NCBI GenBank assembly: GCA_934203105.1
Contig: CAKPYQ010000001.1
Span: forward strand, 1-64,000
Direction: 5' to 3'
DNA length: 64,000 nucleotides
DNA from: an uncultured Alphaproteobacteria bacterium
GTDB lineage: Bacteria > Pseudomonadota > Alphaproteobacteria > CAAHEQ01 > UBA3637
Shown: piece by piece, positions 53,466 to 63,815 of the stretch
Position numbering within the stretch: position 1 is the stretch's first letter
How the letters are laid out: every line of letters starts with the position of its first letter
Notes under the pieces: model-generated
What the model was told of the DNA's origin: nothing
Databases searched by the model: none
The model's input: only the letters and a program-made list of their open reading frames with translations
Made by a program: the position numbers and the translations under genes

Positions 53466-55994
53466 TTATTTGACAACGATGTTTAATAACCGTTTTGGTA
53501 CATAAATTACTTTAACAATCTGCTTGCCGTCCACAAAGCCTTTGACATGAGATTCAGACGTGGCAATTTGCAAAACTTCGTCTTGCGTCGCGTCAACTGG
53601 AACTTTCACCGTAGCACGCTTTTTGCCCATAACTTGAACCACGATATCAGCTTCGTTTTCAACCAACACGTTTTCATCAAACGTCGGCCATTTTTCATAG
53701 GCCAAAGTATCATTATGCCCCAAACGTTGCCATAATTCTTCCATCATATGCGGTGCAATCGGCGACAACATCAAAACAAAGTTTTCCATAACGGTTTTGT
53801 TGACTTTATCCGCTTTGTAAATCGCGTTCGTCAATTCCATCAACTTGGCAATCGCCGTGTTATAGGACATATTTTCCATATCTGCCGTAACACTTTTAAC
53901 CGTCTTATGCATTAACTTATCCAATGCCTCATTGCCACCCGAAGCAACAATTTTTGCCGATATTTGGTCGTTGTCATCAATAAACATTCCCCAAACACGT
54001 TTCATAAAGCGATACGCACCGTTAATGCCTTCGTCCGTCCATGGCTTTTCGGCCGAAACAGGCCCCATAAACATTTCATACAAACGCAACGTATCCGCGC
54101 CAAATTCGCGGACAACATCATCAGGGTTGGCCACGTTATAACGTGACTTGGACATTTTTTCAACTTGCGTATTGACGCGAACATCGGATCCTTTAACATA
54201 CCATTCTTGACCGCGGCGCTCAACTTCGGACGAATGGTAATATTTACCGTTGTCGTCACGATAAGAATACGCCGTAATCATACCTTGGTTGAACAATTTT
54301 TGGAACGGTTCTTTTGTGGAAACCAATCCCGCATCAAACAAAACTTTGTGCCAAAAGCGCGCATATAACAAATGCAAAACAGCGTGTTCCGCACCACCGA
54401 TATAAGTATCTACCGGCATCCAATAATTTTCGGCTTCTTTGCTCCAAGCCTGTTCATCATTATGCGGATCGCAGTAACGCAAAAAGTACCAACTGGATCC
54501 GGCCCATTGCGGCATTGTGTTTGTTTCGCGCTTTGCCGGCTTTCCCGTTTCGGGATCAACCGTATTGACCCAATCGGTTGCTTTGGACAGAGGCGGCTCA
54601 CCGTCTGGTGACGGATTAAAGTCACGCATATCAGGCAAAACAACAGGCAAATCCTTGACAGGAACGGATTTAATTGTACCGTCTTCACAATGGATAATCG
54701 GGAACGGTTCGCCCCAATAACGTTGACGCGAAAACAACCAATCGCGCAGTTTATAATTGACCGTGCCTTTACCCAGGCCGCGTTCTTCCAACCATTCAGT
54801 CATTTTCTTTTTTGATTCGGCAACATGCAACCCGTTTAAAAATCCGGAATTCACCAAAGCGCCGTCACCTTCCCAAGCGGCTTTTGTCAAATCAAAATCT
54901 TTGGGGGCTTCGATCACCTCAATCACCGGCAAATCAAACTTTTTGGCAAAGTCCCAGTCGCGTTGATCGTGTGCCGGCACCGCCATAATTGCACCGTATC
55001 CGTAATCGCCCAAAACATAGTCCGCGATATAAACAGGAATCTTGCGCCCGTCAACCGGATTGATCGCATAAGCACCAGTAAAAGCGCCTGTTTTTTCTTT
55101 GGCTTCCGCCAAGCGATCCTGCGTTGATTTTTTGGATGCTTCTTCAACATATTTTTCAACTTCGGCACGTTGTGCGTCCGTCGTAATTTCTTTAACCAAA
55201 GCGTGCTCCGGCGCCAATACGCAGTAAGTGGCACCAAACAATGTATCCGGCCGCGTCGTATAAACCGTAAATTCGGCATTTGTACCGTCGACTTTGAATT
55301 TAACATCAGCGCCGGTTGATTTACCGATCCATTCGCGTTGCATAATTTTAACGCCTTCCGGCCAATCCAAATCGTCCAAATCGTTTAACAAACGTTCTGC
55401 ATAGGCTGTAATTTTCAACATCCATTGGCGCATCGGCTTTTTAATCACTTCGTCGCCCGTTTCGACATACTTACCGTCTTTGACTTCTTCATTAGCCAAC
55501 ACCGTCCCCATTTTCGGACACCAGTTGACCGGCATTTGAACTTCATAAGCCAAACCTTTATCAAACAACAGCTTAAAAATCCATTGTGTCCATTTATAAT
55601 AAGACGCATCAGAGGTTTTAATCAGCCGATCCCAATCATAAGAGAAACCGACATTTTTCATTTGTTGCGTGAAATAGTCACAGTTTTTAACCGTCACTTC
55701 GTGCGGGTGAATGCCTTTACGCGCCGCATAGCGTTCTGCGGGCAAGCCAAAACTGTCATATCCCATCGGGTGCAAAACATTAAACCCGTTCATTCGTTTA
55801 TAGCGCGCGATAATATCGGACGCGGTATAGCCTTCCACATGCCCGACGTGCAAACCGTCACCGGACGGATACGGGAACATATCCAAAACATAATATTTGG
55901 GTTTTGTTTTATCAATTTGGGCTTTAAAAGTTTTGTTATCTTCCCAAAACTTTTGCCACTTTTTTTCGATTTCCTGATGTTTATATTCAGCCAT
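53466..55994 (-). CDS. leuS: Leucyl-tRNA synthetase
   Basis: The 842-residue class I synthetase has the HIGH-type motif in [16 protein letters not shown], the CP1 editing domain with [12 protein letters not shown], the second zinc-less CP region, and the KMSKS motif in [10 protein letters not shown]. The start at 55994 has a strong AGGAG box (CTAGGAGTTAATAAA leader); the frame reaches to 56057 but without a site there. It has a single-gene layout with its own terminator. Confidence 0.97.
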   Translation of the reverse strand: MAEYKHQEIEKKWQKFWEDNKTFKAQIDKTKPKYYVLDMFPYPSGDGLHVGHVEGYTASDIIARYKRMNGFNVLHPMGYDSFGLPAERYAARKGIHPHEVTVKNCDYFTQQMKNVGFSYDWDRLIKTSDASYYKWTQWIFKLLFDKGLAYEVQMPVNWCPKMGTVLANEEVKDGKYVETGDEVIKKPMRQWMLKITAYAERLLNDLDDLDWPEGVKIMQREWIGKSTGADVKFKVDGTNAEFTVYTTRPDTLFGATYCVLAPEHALVKEITTDAQRAEVEKYVEEASKKSTQDRLAEAKEKTGAFTGAYAINPVDGRKIPVYIADYVLGDYGYGAIMAVPAHDQRDWDFAKKFDLPVIEVIEAPKDFDLTKAAWEGDGALVNSGFLNGLHVAESKKKMTEWLEERGLGKGTVNYKLRDWLFSRQRYWGEPFPIIHCEDGTIKSVPVKDLPVVLPDMRDFNPSPDGEPPLSKATDWVNTVDPETGKPAKRETNTMPQWAGSSWYFLRYCDPHNDEQAWSKEAENYWMPVDTYIGGAEHAVLHLLYARFWHKVLFDAGLVSTKEPFQKLFNQGMITAYSYRDDNGKYYHSSEVERRGQEWYVKGSDVRVNTQVEKMSKSRYNVANPDDVVREFGADTLRLYEMFMGPVSAEKPWTDEGINGAYRFMKRVWGMFIDDNDQISAKIVASGGNEALDKLMHKTVKSVTADMENMSYNTAIAKLMELTNAIYKADKVNKTVMENFVLMLSPIAPHMMEELWQRLGHNDTLAYEKWPTFDENVLVENEADIVVQVMGKKRATVKVPVDATQDEVLQIATSESHVKGFVDGKQIVKVIYVPKRLLNIVVK

Positions 55995-56098
55995 TTTATT
56001 AACTCCTAGACAATATAGAATATACAAGACGCTAACACAATTTTTACTAAATTGCAAGAGTAGTTTTTGTTATTTTAAAAAACAGCGAAATAAAACGC

Positions 56099-56127
56099 TT
56101 GCATTAACACTAAAAGGAGATTATAAT
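56099..56127 (+). promoter_or_regulatory. Promoter of Cys-rich pilin-like gene
   Basis: TTGCAT (56099-56104) and TATAAT (56122-56127) with a 17-bp spacer; transcription would start at about 56134, 31 bases before the ATG. Confidence 0.7.
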
Positions 56128-56164
56128 TGACTATGTTATTTTATATTTATAGGGATGTATCAAA

Positions 56165-58168
56165 ATGAAACCATTTTTTCAAATCGGTCGAAGTATGATC
56201 GAAATGCTGGCGGTATTGGCAATTATCGGCGTGCTGTCAATTGCGGGGATTTTGGGCTATAAATTGGCTTTAAACAGCTTCATCGCAAACGACATTCTAA
56301 ACGACGTCCGTTTGGCTGCGGCGACTGTACTGCACCAAGACCAACGAAAAATTGAAAATCAAAAATTGATTGATATATCCGAATTTCATCAAACTATTAA
56401 ATTTGATATGGAAGCATTTCAAGACGATTGGGAAATATTTTCCATTCGTGTTTACGATGTGCCAAAGGGCGTTTGTCGATCCGTTTTGCGCAAAATCACC
56501 GATGAATATAAAATCCGTGTCGGAGAAGAAGGCCCGATTTACATCGATGACATTTCAATATGTGATCAAGAATTAAATGAAATGTTGTTTTATTTCGGAG
56601 ATGCGGGCTATATTTGCTCGACCCCTTGCGAAGACGGTGAAATCGGTTGTTGCAACGGCTGCAAATGTGACGACGGTGCCGATTGCGTATCCGACGAAGT
56701 TTCCGGCGAACAAATGTGTTGCCCGTCCGAACAAATGGCGTGCAACGGACGTTGTTACACCGCTTGCGGACAAGGAATGCAGTTTGATCCGACCACTTGC
56801 ACATGCGTTTGCGGCACCGACAGCAGTGGCCGCCCGCTGTTCCAAGATGCCGACGGCAAATGCACACGTTGTCCCGACATCGGTGGCGCGATGCAACTGC
56901 TTTTGAAGAACGGAACTTGTGAATGCGAAAAACCCGGTTATGTTTATATTGAATCGGCTGGTGAATGCCAAAAGATCAGCTGTGACCCGCAAGAAGGTGC
57001 CGGCGGATACAAATGTACCATTAACGGCATTTTATGTGGCGTCGGCTGTGACGAAAACGCCAAAAGTTGCAACGGCATTTGTTGGCCAAACGGTTGTCCG
57101 GACAAAACTACGTTTAACAGAATGCCCAATGCACACAGGGGTTTCGGGCAAGAATTCCATTGTCAAAAAAACAAAAATGACAGTTGCTATTACGACTATG
57201 ATATAGGCGAATGGTCCGTCAACAAATATTTGGGCAAAGAAAGAACCGATTTTCGTTGTTGTCAAGCCGACAGCAATTGCAACTGCCAAAGCGGGCTTTG
57301 CGATCAAAGCTATTGCGCTGCAAGATGGCCGGGAAAAGCAAACTATGAAGTCATTTATTATAATGAAGGTCGCGGCGGTTGCTATTTTGCCCAAGAGCAC
57401 GTTTTCTGCTACCCGACCGAAAGTAATTTAAATGGAAATTGGCATTGCTTTATCACCAGCGGATTAAAAACAGGCGAACAAAAAACATGTGATACAACTT
57501 GTTCGGCGGCCGATATGCCGTCATGCAATGCAAAATGCGATCCGGATGCGCTTTGCAATGTTTATAACATGGGTATGCACGCAGACAGCAATGGTTATTG
57601 TTGCACCACGATCAACGGACGAAACATCTGCGCCAAAGGAACGTATTTTTACGTCAAGACATCGGATTTAAAATACAATCGTTGTGGCGTGGATTGTTCG
57701 GCCGACGGCACATGTGAATTGGGCGATTGTTCCGGACAATGCCCAAGCGGCGAATATACCGAACTGAACAATGTTTACGGTTGTGCTCATGGCAGAATCG
57801 GTTGTTACTATAACGGCAATTATATGGCCGGCAGAGAAGGCTTTTCATATGATTGCACTGTTGATAAAACAACGCCTTGCGGTTCCAAATGCGACATCGA
57901 TGGCAATTTGTGTGAAATCGTAAAAGATTTGGCTTGCGCACCGGACTTTATCGGCGCTTGCACAGACGCAAACGGCAATACGGTCGATTGCAAAAAGTGC
58001 CAAGACACCAAGGGCAACGAAGTTGTTTGCAAACAATGTGTAGCAGATCAACCGGTTACAAAAGAATGTATTTGTCCGGCTCATACCGAAACGGCCGAAG
58101 GACAGCTTTGCTGTTTAAAAACGCACCAATTGGTCAATGGCGGATGTAATTTGTTAAGCGGATCTTAA
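56165..58168 (+). CDS. Very Cys-rich prepilin-type protein
   Basis: The 667-residue product begins with a prepilin signal: Gly8 cleavage site, then RSMIE with Glu at mature position 5, and a hydrophobic helix to about residue 31. After a short pilin-like domain (to about 140) comes an ectodomain with 70 cysteines in total, in CxC, CC and CxxC arrangements, arranged as irregular modules of 30-50 residues with conserved CNGxC, CCP and DGxC turns (EGF-, granulin- or laminin-like by eye). Such a domain should be folded by many disulfides outside the cell. Close relatives are not recognised. An AGGGA box lies 8 bases before the ATG. Confidence 0.75.
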   Translation: MKPFFQIGRSMIEMLAVLAIIGVLSIAGILGYKLALNSFIANDILNDVRLAAATVLHQDQRKIENQKLIDISEFHQTIKFDMEAFQDDWEIFSIRVYDVPKGVCRSVLRKITDEYKIRVGEEGPIYIDDISICDQELNEMLFYFGDAGYICSTPCEDGEIGCCNGCKCDDGADCVSDEVSGEQMCCPSEQMACNGRCYTACGQGMQFDPTTCTCVCGTDSSGRPLFQDADGKCTRCPDIGGAMQLLLKNGTCECEKPGYVYIESAGECQKISCDPQEGAGGYKCTINGILCGVGCDENAKSCNGICWPNGCPDKTTFNRMPNAHRGFGQEFHCQKNKNDSCYYDYDIGEWSVNKYLGKERTDFRCCQADSNCNCQSGLCDQSYCAARWPGKANYEVIYYNEGRGGCYFAQEHVFCYPTESNLNGNWHCFITSGLKTGEQKTCDTTCSAADMPSCNAKCDPDALCNVYNMGMHADSNGYCCTTINGRNICAKGTYFYVKTSDLKYNRCGVDCSADGTCELGDCSGQCPSGEYTELNNVYGCAHGRIGCYYNGNYMAGREGFSYDCTVDKTTPCGSKCDIDGNLCEIVKDLACAPDFIGACTDANGNTVDCKKCQDTKGNEVVCKQCVADQPVTKECICPAHTETAEGQLCCLKTHQLVNGGCNLLSGS

Positions 58169-58261
58169 TTTATTGTATTGAACCGTCTTTATATTTACCT
58201 TTTATTAACAAAAGCCACGCTATATTAAAGACAAGCGTAAATTATTAAAAGGAGATTCGAT

Positions 58262-59332
58262 ATGAAACGGACGCGCAATATTGCTTTTGTTTTGTCCACC
58301 GTGGCGGCAGTCAGCTTGATTGCGGCATGCCAAAGCGCAAAAGAAGAACAACCGCTGCAAAATGCGGCTTGTCCGGAAGGCTTTGTTGAAACGACTAATA
58401 TCGGCATGGGTGATGAAATTATTTGCTGTCCGTACGGAACAACCGGCCAAGACGGTTATTGCGTTGATACACCGATGGATTATCAACCTGCCCCGTCCGA
58501 ATATCCGCAAACAGATACGATCGTTGATACGGGCTTTGCCCCGCAACCCGATCAATCCGAAACGCAAGCTCCATCAGAAGAACAAACAAAACCAACTGAA
58601 CCGGCTGAATTTGATGCTCGAACAACGCCTGCAGAGCCGGCCGAATCAGCTTCTGCACCGGCACAAGTTACGCAAGTTGCCGGCGAATTCGTTTATTTAA
58701 CCGCCCCGAACGGCAAAGGAAGCGCTTATTGCCAAAAAAGAGCCAATTCTTTGGCGTGGAACGGCATTCAATACAAATGTTGCGGATACGGATTAACGTC
58801 AACCGTCGTTCCGTCTCGTGATGATTCGATTTGCTGTCCGGTCGGTTCTACTTCGGCACGTTGGGTTGGAACAGCCGGCTTTGATTATCAATGTTGTCCG
58901 GTCGGAACGGTTGAAACCCAAAATGAAGGTTCGGGCGATAAATACATTTGTTGCCAAAAAGGTATGGTCGGCAAAGACGGCGTATGTCGCACCAAAACCG
59001 AATTGCAAAAAGAAGGCAAAGTTTTAATGACCGCAATCGGCAATAAAGGCCAAGCCTATTGTCCGCAAAACGCAAACTCTTTAGCGTGGAATGCGGTTGA
59101 ATTTCAATGTTGCGGCAAAGGAATGAAAGCGGCGTTGATTCCATCACGCGGCGATTCGATTTGCTGTCCGGAAAGCTCCGACGAAGCACGTTGGGTCGGA
59201 CAAAAGTGGAATGATTTCGAATGCTGTCCGGCCGGTACAGTCGAAACAAAGAATGAAGGCGAAGGCGGCAAATATATTTGCTGTCCAAAGGCAAGCAGAG
59301 CTTTGAACGGGGAATGTTTAAGCGTTCAATAA
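58262..59332 (+). CDS. Lipoprotein with tandem Cys-Cys repeats
   Basis: The 356-residue product has a lipoprotein signal with lipobox IAAC (Cys23), one short Cys unit (about 37-70), a Pro/Glu/Thr-rich linker (about 72-140), and two tandem copies of an approximately 100-residue domain (about 144-245 and 252-353). Each domain has YC, then SLAWN, CCG, PSR-DSICCP, ARWVG, CCP-GTVET-N-G-G-KYICC and a last Cys. The first short unit equals the last third of the domain. The repeats match no family I know. It lies 93 bases after the Cys-rich pilin-like gene with its own AAGGAG box and is closed by a terminator. Confidence 0.8.
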   Translation: MKRTRNIAFVLSTVAAVSLIAACQSAKEEQPLQNAACPEGFVETTNIGMGDEIICCPYGTTGQDGYCVDTPMDYQPAPSEYPQTDTIVDTGFAPQPDQSETQAPSEEQTKPTEPAEFDARTTPAEPAESASAPAQVTQVAGEFVYLTAPNGKGSAYCQKRANSLAWNGIQYKCCGYGLTSTVVPSRDDSICCPVGSTSARWVGTAGFDYQCCPVGTVETQNEGSGDKYICCQKGMVGKDGVCRTKTELQKEGKVLMTAIGNKGQAYCPQNANSLAWNAVEFQCCGKGMKAALIPSRGDSICCPESSDEARWVGQKWNDFECCPAGTVETKNEGEGGKYICCPKASRALNGECLSVQ

Positions 59333-59371
59333 ACGGCTCTTGCGCCTGAAAAGCCCACAAGTTGGGGGAGG

Positions 59372-59404
59372 AAAGCACCGATGACTGATCATCATTGGTG
59401 CTTT
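59372..59404 (+). terminator. Terminator after the Cys-Cys repeat gene
   Basis: AAAGCACCGATGA pairs with TCATTGGTGCTTT (one G-U) followed by TTTTC, 40 bases past the stop. Confidence 0.75.
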
Positions 59405-59530
59405 TCATAATATAGATTAACCGCAAGCTTGAGGTTTTATTTACGCTATGAATGCAAGGCAATATGCGGCAAAAAACAAACCTTGTTTTAATAATAAAGT
59501 ACCGATCAGGGAAAAATTTTAAAAAAGCAC

Positions 59531-59559
59531 TTGACACGTTAAATTTAATGATATATAAT
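59531..59559 (+). promoter_or_regulatory. Consensus promoter of tRNA-fMet
   Basis: TTGACA (59531-59536) and TATAAT (59554-59559) with 17-bp spacing, 28 bases before the tRNA. Confidence 0.9.
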
Positions 59560-59587
59560 TCTGCTATCTTTCACGGAAAGATCCCAT

Positions 59588-59665
<78 letters not shown>

Positions 59666-59673
59666 ATAAAGAT

Positions 59674-59701
59674 AAGAGGAAGTTTTGCTTCCTCTTTTTT
59701 T
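59674..59701 (+). terminator. Terminator of tRNA-fMet
   Basis: AAGAGGAAG pairs perfectly with CTTCCTCTT, followed by five more T. Confidence 0.9.
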
Positions 59702-59719
59702 AACATTTAAATACATGGA

Positions 59720-59824
59720 ATGCGATTATATTTAGATGAACTAAATCCAACAGCAGGAAAACACAAAGATTTATTACTTCCAGAGTGCGGAGTATTTTGT
59801 GAATTGGAAAAAGTATATTTTTAG
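59720..59824 (+). pseudogene. 34-codon open frame, possible gene remnant
   Basis: An ATG at 59720 opens a frame of 34 codons with protein-like composition (MRLYLDELNPTAGKHKD...) but no binding site, no promoter and no recognisable family. It lies between a tRNA gene and a restriction locus, a usual place for decayed mobile genes. The rest of 59702-59913 shows only AT-rich sequence with a TTAATAAC/GTTATTAA dyad near 59890. Confidence 0.3.
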
Positions 59825-59913
59825 TACCAGGCTTGAAGACATAATTCTAATATATACTGATCTCTATGAGGTTATTTTTTCCTACAATATGTTAATAACG
59901 GTTATTAAAATCA

Positions 59914-62900
59914 TTACACGTCCATCACGTTGTCTGTCCAAAGTTCGCATTGTGTCATAACTGTTTGAACGGCATCATCAACACCTTCTGGGGGATATTT
60001 ATGCTTTTTTAACAATTTTTTTATCATCATACGCATTTTGGCGCGCGCTGTTTCTTTTTTCTGCCAATCTATTGTTTTATTTTTGCGCAAAGTTTCGGTG
60101 AGTTCTTTTGTAATAGCAATTAATTCATCATTTTCATAAAAATCTTTAACTGCTTGTGGACGAGCCAATGCATCATAAAAAGCTGCTTCTTCAGCATTAA
60201 GCCCTAAATCATCACCTTCCTTTTGTGCTGTGGCAATTTGTTTTGCCAAATTAAGCAGCTCCTCAATAACTTGTTCATTAGTCAACATACCGTTCAAATA
60301 GCGGTTCATAGATTCTTGTATCATTTCACTGAACTTTTCCGAACGCACAACATTGGTATGGCGATAAATAGAAATCTGCTCAGCTATTAATTTTTTCAAC
60401 AATTCGACCGCCAAATTTTTTTCTTTCATCTTGGACACTTCATCCAAAAATTTCGGGTCAAACAGCGAAAATTCTTCTTTTATATCTGAAAACAGATTAA
60501 TTACACCATCGCTTTTTATACTCTGCCCCAACAGCTCGTTGATACGCTTATTCATTTCCGGCAAAGATATTTTCTTTTGCCCACCGCCTTCGGTAAAACG
60601 CAAAATCATAATACGAACAGCTTCCATAAATGCTGCCTCAATACGCAATATTTCTTCAACAATAGATGCGCAAAGAGACAAAGCCTGATGTAACATAAGG
60701 GCTTGCTTAATAAATGCGTCTTTTTCTTTATTTTTCTCTCTGGCAATAATAAAGTTTGCGGCACCGCTTATCAATCTTGCTCGGACTAAATTTGAACCGG
60801 TAGCAAATTCGCTATAATCAAAACCGTGCAATAAATCGCGACAAACCTGCAATTTTTCTTTGAATTTATTATATGCTGTGGTAGCAATATCCATATTACC
60901 ATAGTTCTTTCTGTCGCGGAGAGTATAATCATTCATCGCCTTTTTCAAAGCACTGGCAATACCGATATAATCAACCACCAAACCGCCTTCTTTATCTTCA
61001 AATACGCGATTAACACGAGCAATCGCCTGCATCAGGTTATAACCTTCCATCGGTTTATAAATATACATTGTCGCAAGCGATGGTACATCAAAACCGGTTA
61101 GCCACATATCAACAACAATCGCAATCTTCAAAGGATCATTATTATCTTTAAATTTACGTGCTAAATCTTCCTTATGAGATTTATTACCAATAATAGCTCG
61201 CCAATCTTCTGGATCATCATTACCGGATGTCATAACCACAGCAACTTTATCTTTCCACGCGGGGCGTAACTCCAAAATTCGATGATAAATTTTCAATGCA
61301 ATCGGACGAGAATAAGCTACAATCATAGCCTTACCGGTTAATAAATTTTCGCGGTAATTTTCGTAGTGATCCAAAATATCGCAGACAAGCGAATTGATAG
61401 TATCATCGTCGCTTAATATTGTTTCCATTTGCCCGAGTTGTTTTTTACTTTTTTCAATGACCTCTGGATCGGCATTTTGTGCCATTAAATCATATTCAGC
61501 ATCAATCAGTTGTAAAATTTCCGGTTTTAAATGAAGTTTTATCACGCGGCTTTCATAATAAACCGGACGCGTTGCACCATCTTCTACTGCTTGTGTCATA
61601 TCGTAAACATCGATATAATCGCCAAATACCTCTCGCGTGTTGCGGTCATCAAGAGAAAGCGGTGTCCCCGTAAAGCCAATATATGTCGCATTTGGCAGAG
61701 AATTACGAATAATTCGTGCCGTTCCGACTTTGATATTTCCTTTTTTATCTATCTTTTCAGACAAGCCATATTGACCGCGGTGCGCCTCATCAGCCATAAC
61801 GATAATATTCCGTCGCTCTGACAGTGGCTCAACTGCTTCCTCAAACTTTTGCATCGTGGTAAAGAAAATACCATTGGCTTTGATACCATTCAAAAGCTGT
61901 TTCAAATGTTCTCGGCTTGTTGCTTGCACCGGTTCTTGGCGCAAAAAATCTTTGCATTTAGCAAATTGCGTATAAAGTTGGTCATCTAAATCGTTACGAT
62001 CTGTAATAACTACTATTGTCGGGCTGTTTAATGCGCTTTGCAGTAAATGAGCATAAAATACCATAGAAAGAGATTTGCCACTACCTTGCGTGTGCCAAAA
62101 GACACCGCCTTTACCATCAGTTTGCGTGGCGCGTTTGGTCGATTCGATCGCTTTTTTTACCGCAAAGTATTGATGATAACCAGCCAAAATTTTTGACCTC
62201 CCCTTATTTTCGGCAGAAAAGCAAATAAAATTTTTCAAAATATCCAGCAGGCGCGATTTTTCAAAAATCCCATTAAAAAATGTATCAAATTGCGCATATT
62301 TGGTGTTTTCGTAGGAACCATCAACCGTTTTCCATTCCATAAAACGAGTCTCATCAGAAGTAATCGTTCCGGCTTTAGATACCGCCAAATCACTCATGAC
62401 ACAGATTGCATTATATATAAACATAGACGGGATTTCGTGCTTATAGTTTTGAATTTGCCGATATGCTTCCGAAGCATCTGTTTCTTCTCGCGACGGAGAT
62501 TTCAATTCCATCAGCACAAGTGGCAACCCGTTGATAAACAGCAACACATCCGGACGTTTTTCGCTGTTTTCAATGAAGGTCCATTGGTTGGCAACAATGA
62601 AGGAGTTATTATCCGGATTTTCATAATCAATCAGATAAACAATCGTATCGCGTGGCTCGCCTTTTTCAGTATAGCGGACGGTAATGCCATTTTGCAAATA
62701 ATCCATAAAAATGGCATTTTTTTGCGTCAATTCGGCATTTTCAAAATTTTTGAGCTTAAAAAGAGCCTCGTTTATTGCCTCATCCGGCAAATCTGGATTG
62801 ATTTGATGTAGAGAATTTGTCAGTATCGGTTCATACAATGGCGAAGTAAAATCCCGCGTTTCCACATCCGGCCCATAAACATGTGTATAGCCAATTTCTT

Positions 62901-62967
62901 CAAACAACTCAATAATCGACTTTTCATACGCTTCTTCATTTACTGGATTGATGAAAGTATTTGTCAT
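59914..62967 (-). CDS. hsdR: Type I restriction enzyme R subunit
   Basis: The 1017-residue motor and nuclease subunit of a type I restriction-modification complex. The N-terminal nuclease domain has DVLLF...LVLMELKSP (the D-ExK catalytic residues) followed by a QIQNYK motif. The helicase part has Walker A QGSGKS, the DEAH-type box MADEAHRGQYG, motif III GFTGTPL and motif VI QAIARVNR. It translocates DNA with ATP and cuts when halted. Frames are intact. It starts four bases inside the accessory gene at 62964, giving hsdS-accessory-hsdR order; hsdM must lie beyond the window. Confidence 0.96.
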   Translation of the reverse strand: MTNTFINPVNEEAYEKSIIELFEEIGYTHVYGPDVETRDFTSPLYEPILTNSLHQINPDLPDEAINEALFKLKNFENAELTQKNAIFMDYLQNGITVRYTEKGEPRDTIVYLIDYENPDNNSFIVANQWTFIENSEKRPDVLLFINGLPLVLMELKSPSREETDASEAYRQIQNYKHEIPSMFIYNAICVMSDLAVSKAGTITSDETRFMEWKTVDGSYENTKYAQFDTFFNGIFEKSRLLDILKNFICFSAENKGRSKILAGYHQYFAVKKAIESTKRATQTDGKGGVFWHTQGSGKSLSMVFYAHLLQSALNSPTIVVITDRNDLDDQLYTQFAKCKDFLRQEPVQATSREHLKQLLNGIKANGIFFTTMQKFEEAVEPLSERRNIIVMADEAHRGQYGLSEKIDKKGNIKVGTARIIRNSLPNATYIGFTGTPLSLDDRNTREVFGDYIDVYDMTQAVEDGATRPVYYESRVIKLHLKPEILQLIDAEYDLMAQNADPEVIEKSKKQLGQMETILSDDDTINSLVCDILDHYENYRENLLTGKAMIVAYSRPIALKIYHRILELRPAWKDKVAVVMTSGNDDPEDWRAIIGNKSHKEDLARKFKDNNDPLKIAIVVDMWLTGFDVPSLATMYIYKPMEGYNLMQAIARVNRVFEDKEGGLVVDYIGIASALKKAMNDYTLRDRKNYGNMDIATTAYNKFKEKLQVCRDLLHGFDYSEFATGSNLVRARLISGAANFIIAREKNKEKDAFIKQALMLHQALSLCASIVEEILRIEAAFMEAVRIMILRFTEGGGQKKISLPEMNKRINELLGQSIKSDGVINLFSDIKEEFSLFDPKFLDEVSKMKEKNLAVELLKKLIAEQISIYRHTNVVRSEKFSEMIQESMNRYLNGMLTNEQVIEELLNLAKQIATAQKEGDDLGLNAEEAAFYDALARPQAVKDFYENDELIAITKELTETLRKNKTIDWQKKETARAKMRMMIKKLLKKHKYPPEGVDDAVQTVMTQCELWTDNVMDV

Positions 62968-63815
62968 TTTTTCTCCTTTAATCCTTTAAGAAATTCAGCC
63001 ATTTTGTTTTTCCGTTCTTTATTATCTTTAGCTAAAACACAGAATAAAAGTAATTGATAAATTTCGTCATATAGGTTTTCCAATTCGTTATCACTCATCT
63101 TAGCAATAATTTCTTTTTTATCTGCACCCTCTTTGTTATTATGACGTATATGAGCATTGTTAATCATTCCGCGAACGGTGGTAAAATAGGAATTGAAATC
63201 TGGTATACCGTCATCCAGCAATGGTTCATATTCTGTCGCAATGGTTAGTAATAATTTTCTTTTTTCCTCTAATTGTCCTTTTAACGATGCATGATGATAT
63301 TTCAAAATAGCCATTGCTGTATCTTTTGATGAAATCTCTGCCACTGCAAACGCGGCAGGATCTTTAGGAATAAGTAAAATTTTCTCTTCATCTTCAATAC
63401 AATATTCTTTGTAATTCAAACGCTCTAAAATTAGATTCAAATTTTGCAATAGCATAATATATTCTTTGGAGCTTTGAAAATTCATATTTTGTCCCAGTCC
63501 AACTTTATTTTGAGCAAGTCGTATTAGATTAATAAAATATTCCAAAGTTAAAATTAAATCATCTTGTTCGTTCGGAAGTTTACCAATTTTCAGTTTTTTC
63601 CGAATTTCTGCACAATTTAAACATCCATTTCTTTGTTTCCATCCATGCAGTAAAAATGTATCAACAATCCCCTCAATATTTAATTGTCCTTGATGAAAAT
63701 TCATTGGGTTTACATATGTGAACATAGGCAATGCAAAAAGTTTGATAATCTTTTTCATTTCTGCATTTATATCATATTCACTGGCTAAAATTTCAAAGAT
63801 ATTTTTACGAGTCAT
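62964..63815 (-). CDS. Accessory protein of type I restriction locus, possibly HEPN-like
   Basis: The 283-residue, mostly helical protein lies between hsdS and hsdR, overlapping both by four bases, so it is a fixed part of the operon. Near the C-terminus the sequence VRGMINNAHIRHNN offers Arg-x6-His, the spacing of HEPN ribonuclease motifs, followed by two helices (SDNELENLYDEIYQLLLFCVLA). HEPN proteins are common in phage defence. The N-terminal part has two cysteines in NGCLNCAEI. The HEPN call is tentative; the family is otherwise not recognised. Confidence 0.7.
   Translation of the reverse strand: MTRKNIFEILASEYDINAEMKKIIKLFALPMFTYVNPMNFHQGQLNIEGIVDTFLLHGWKQRNGCLNCAEIRKKLKIGKLPNEQDDLILTLEYFINLIRLAQNKVGLGQNMNFQSSKEYIMLLQNLNLILERLNYKEYCIEDEEKILLIPKDPAAFAVAEISSKDTAMAILKYHHASLKGQLEEKRKLLLTIATEYEPLLDDGIPDFNSYFTTVRGMINNAHIRHNNKEGADKKEIIAKMSDNELENLYDEIYQLLLFCVLAKDNKERKNKMAEFLKGLKEKK

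Noticed and set aside
56114..56168. Short upstream frame (13 codons) overlapping the start of the Cys-rich pilin-like gene
   Set aside because: Its apparent AAGGAG box lies in the spacer of the TTGCAT-17-TATAAT promoter, upstream of the expected transcript start, so it would not be translated.
59340..59400. GGGGGAGGAAAG resembling the conserved core of RNase P RNA
   Set aside because: The rest of the RNase P consensus is missing, and the element is just the terminator region of the preceding gene.
59887..59908. TTAATAAC-G-GTTATTAA dyad near the end of hsdR
   Set aside because: AT-rich dyad without a T-run of its own strand; too weak to call a terminator or an att site.
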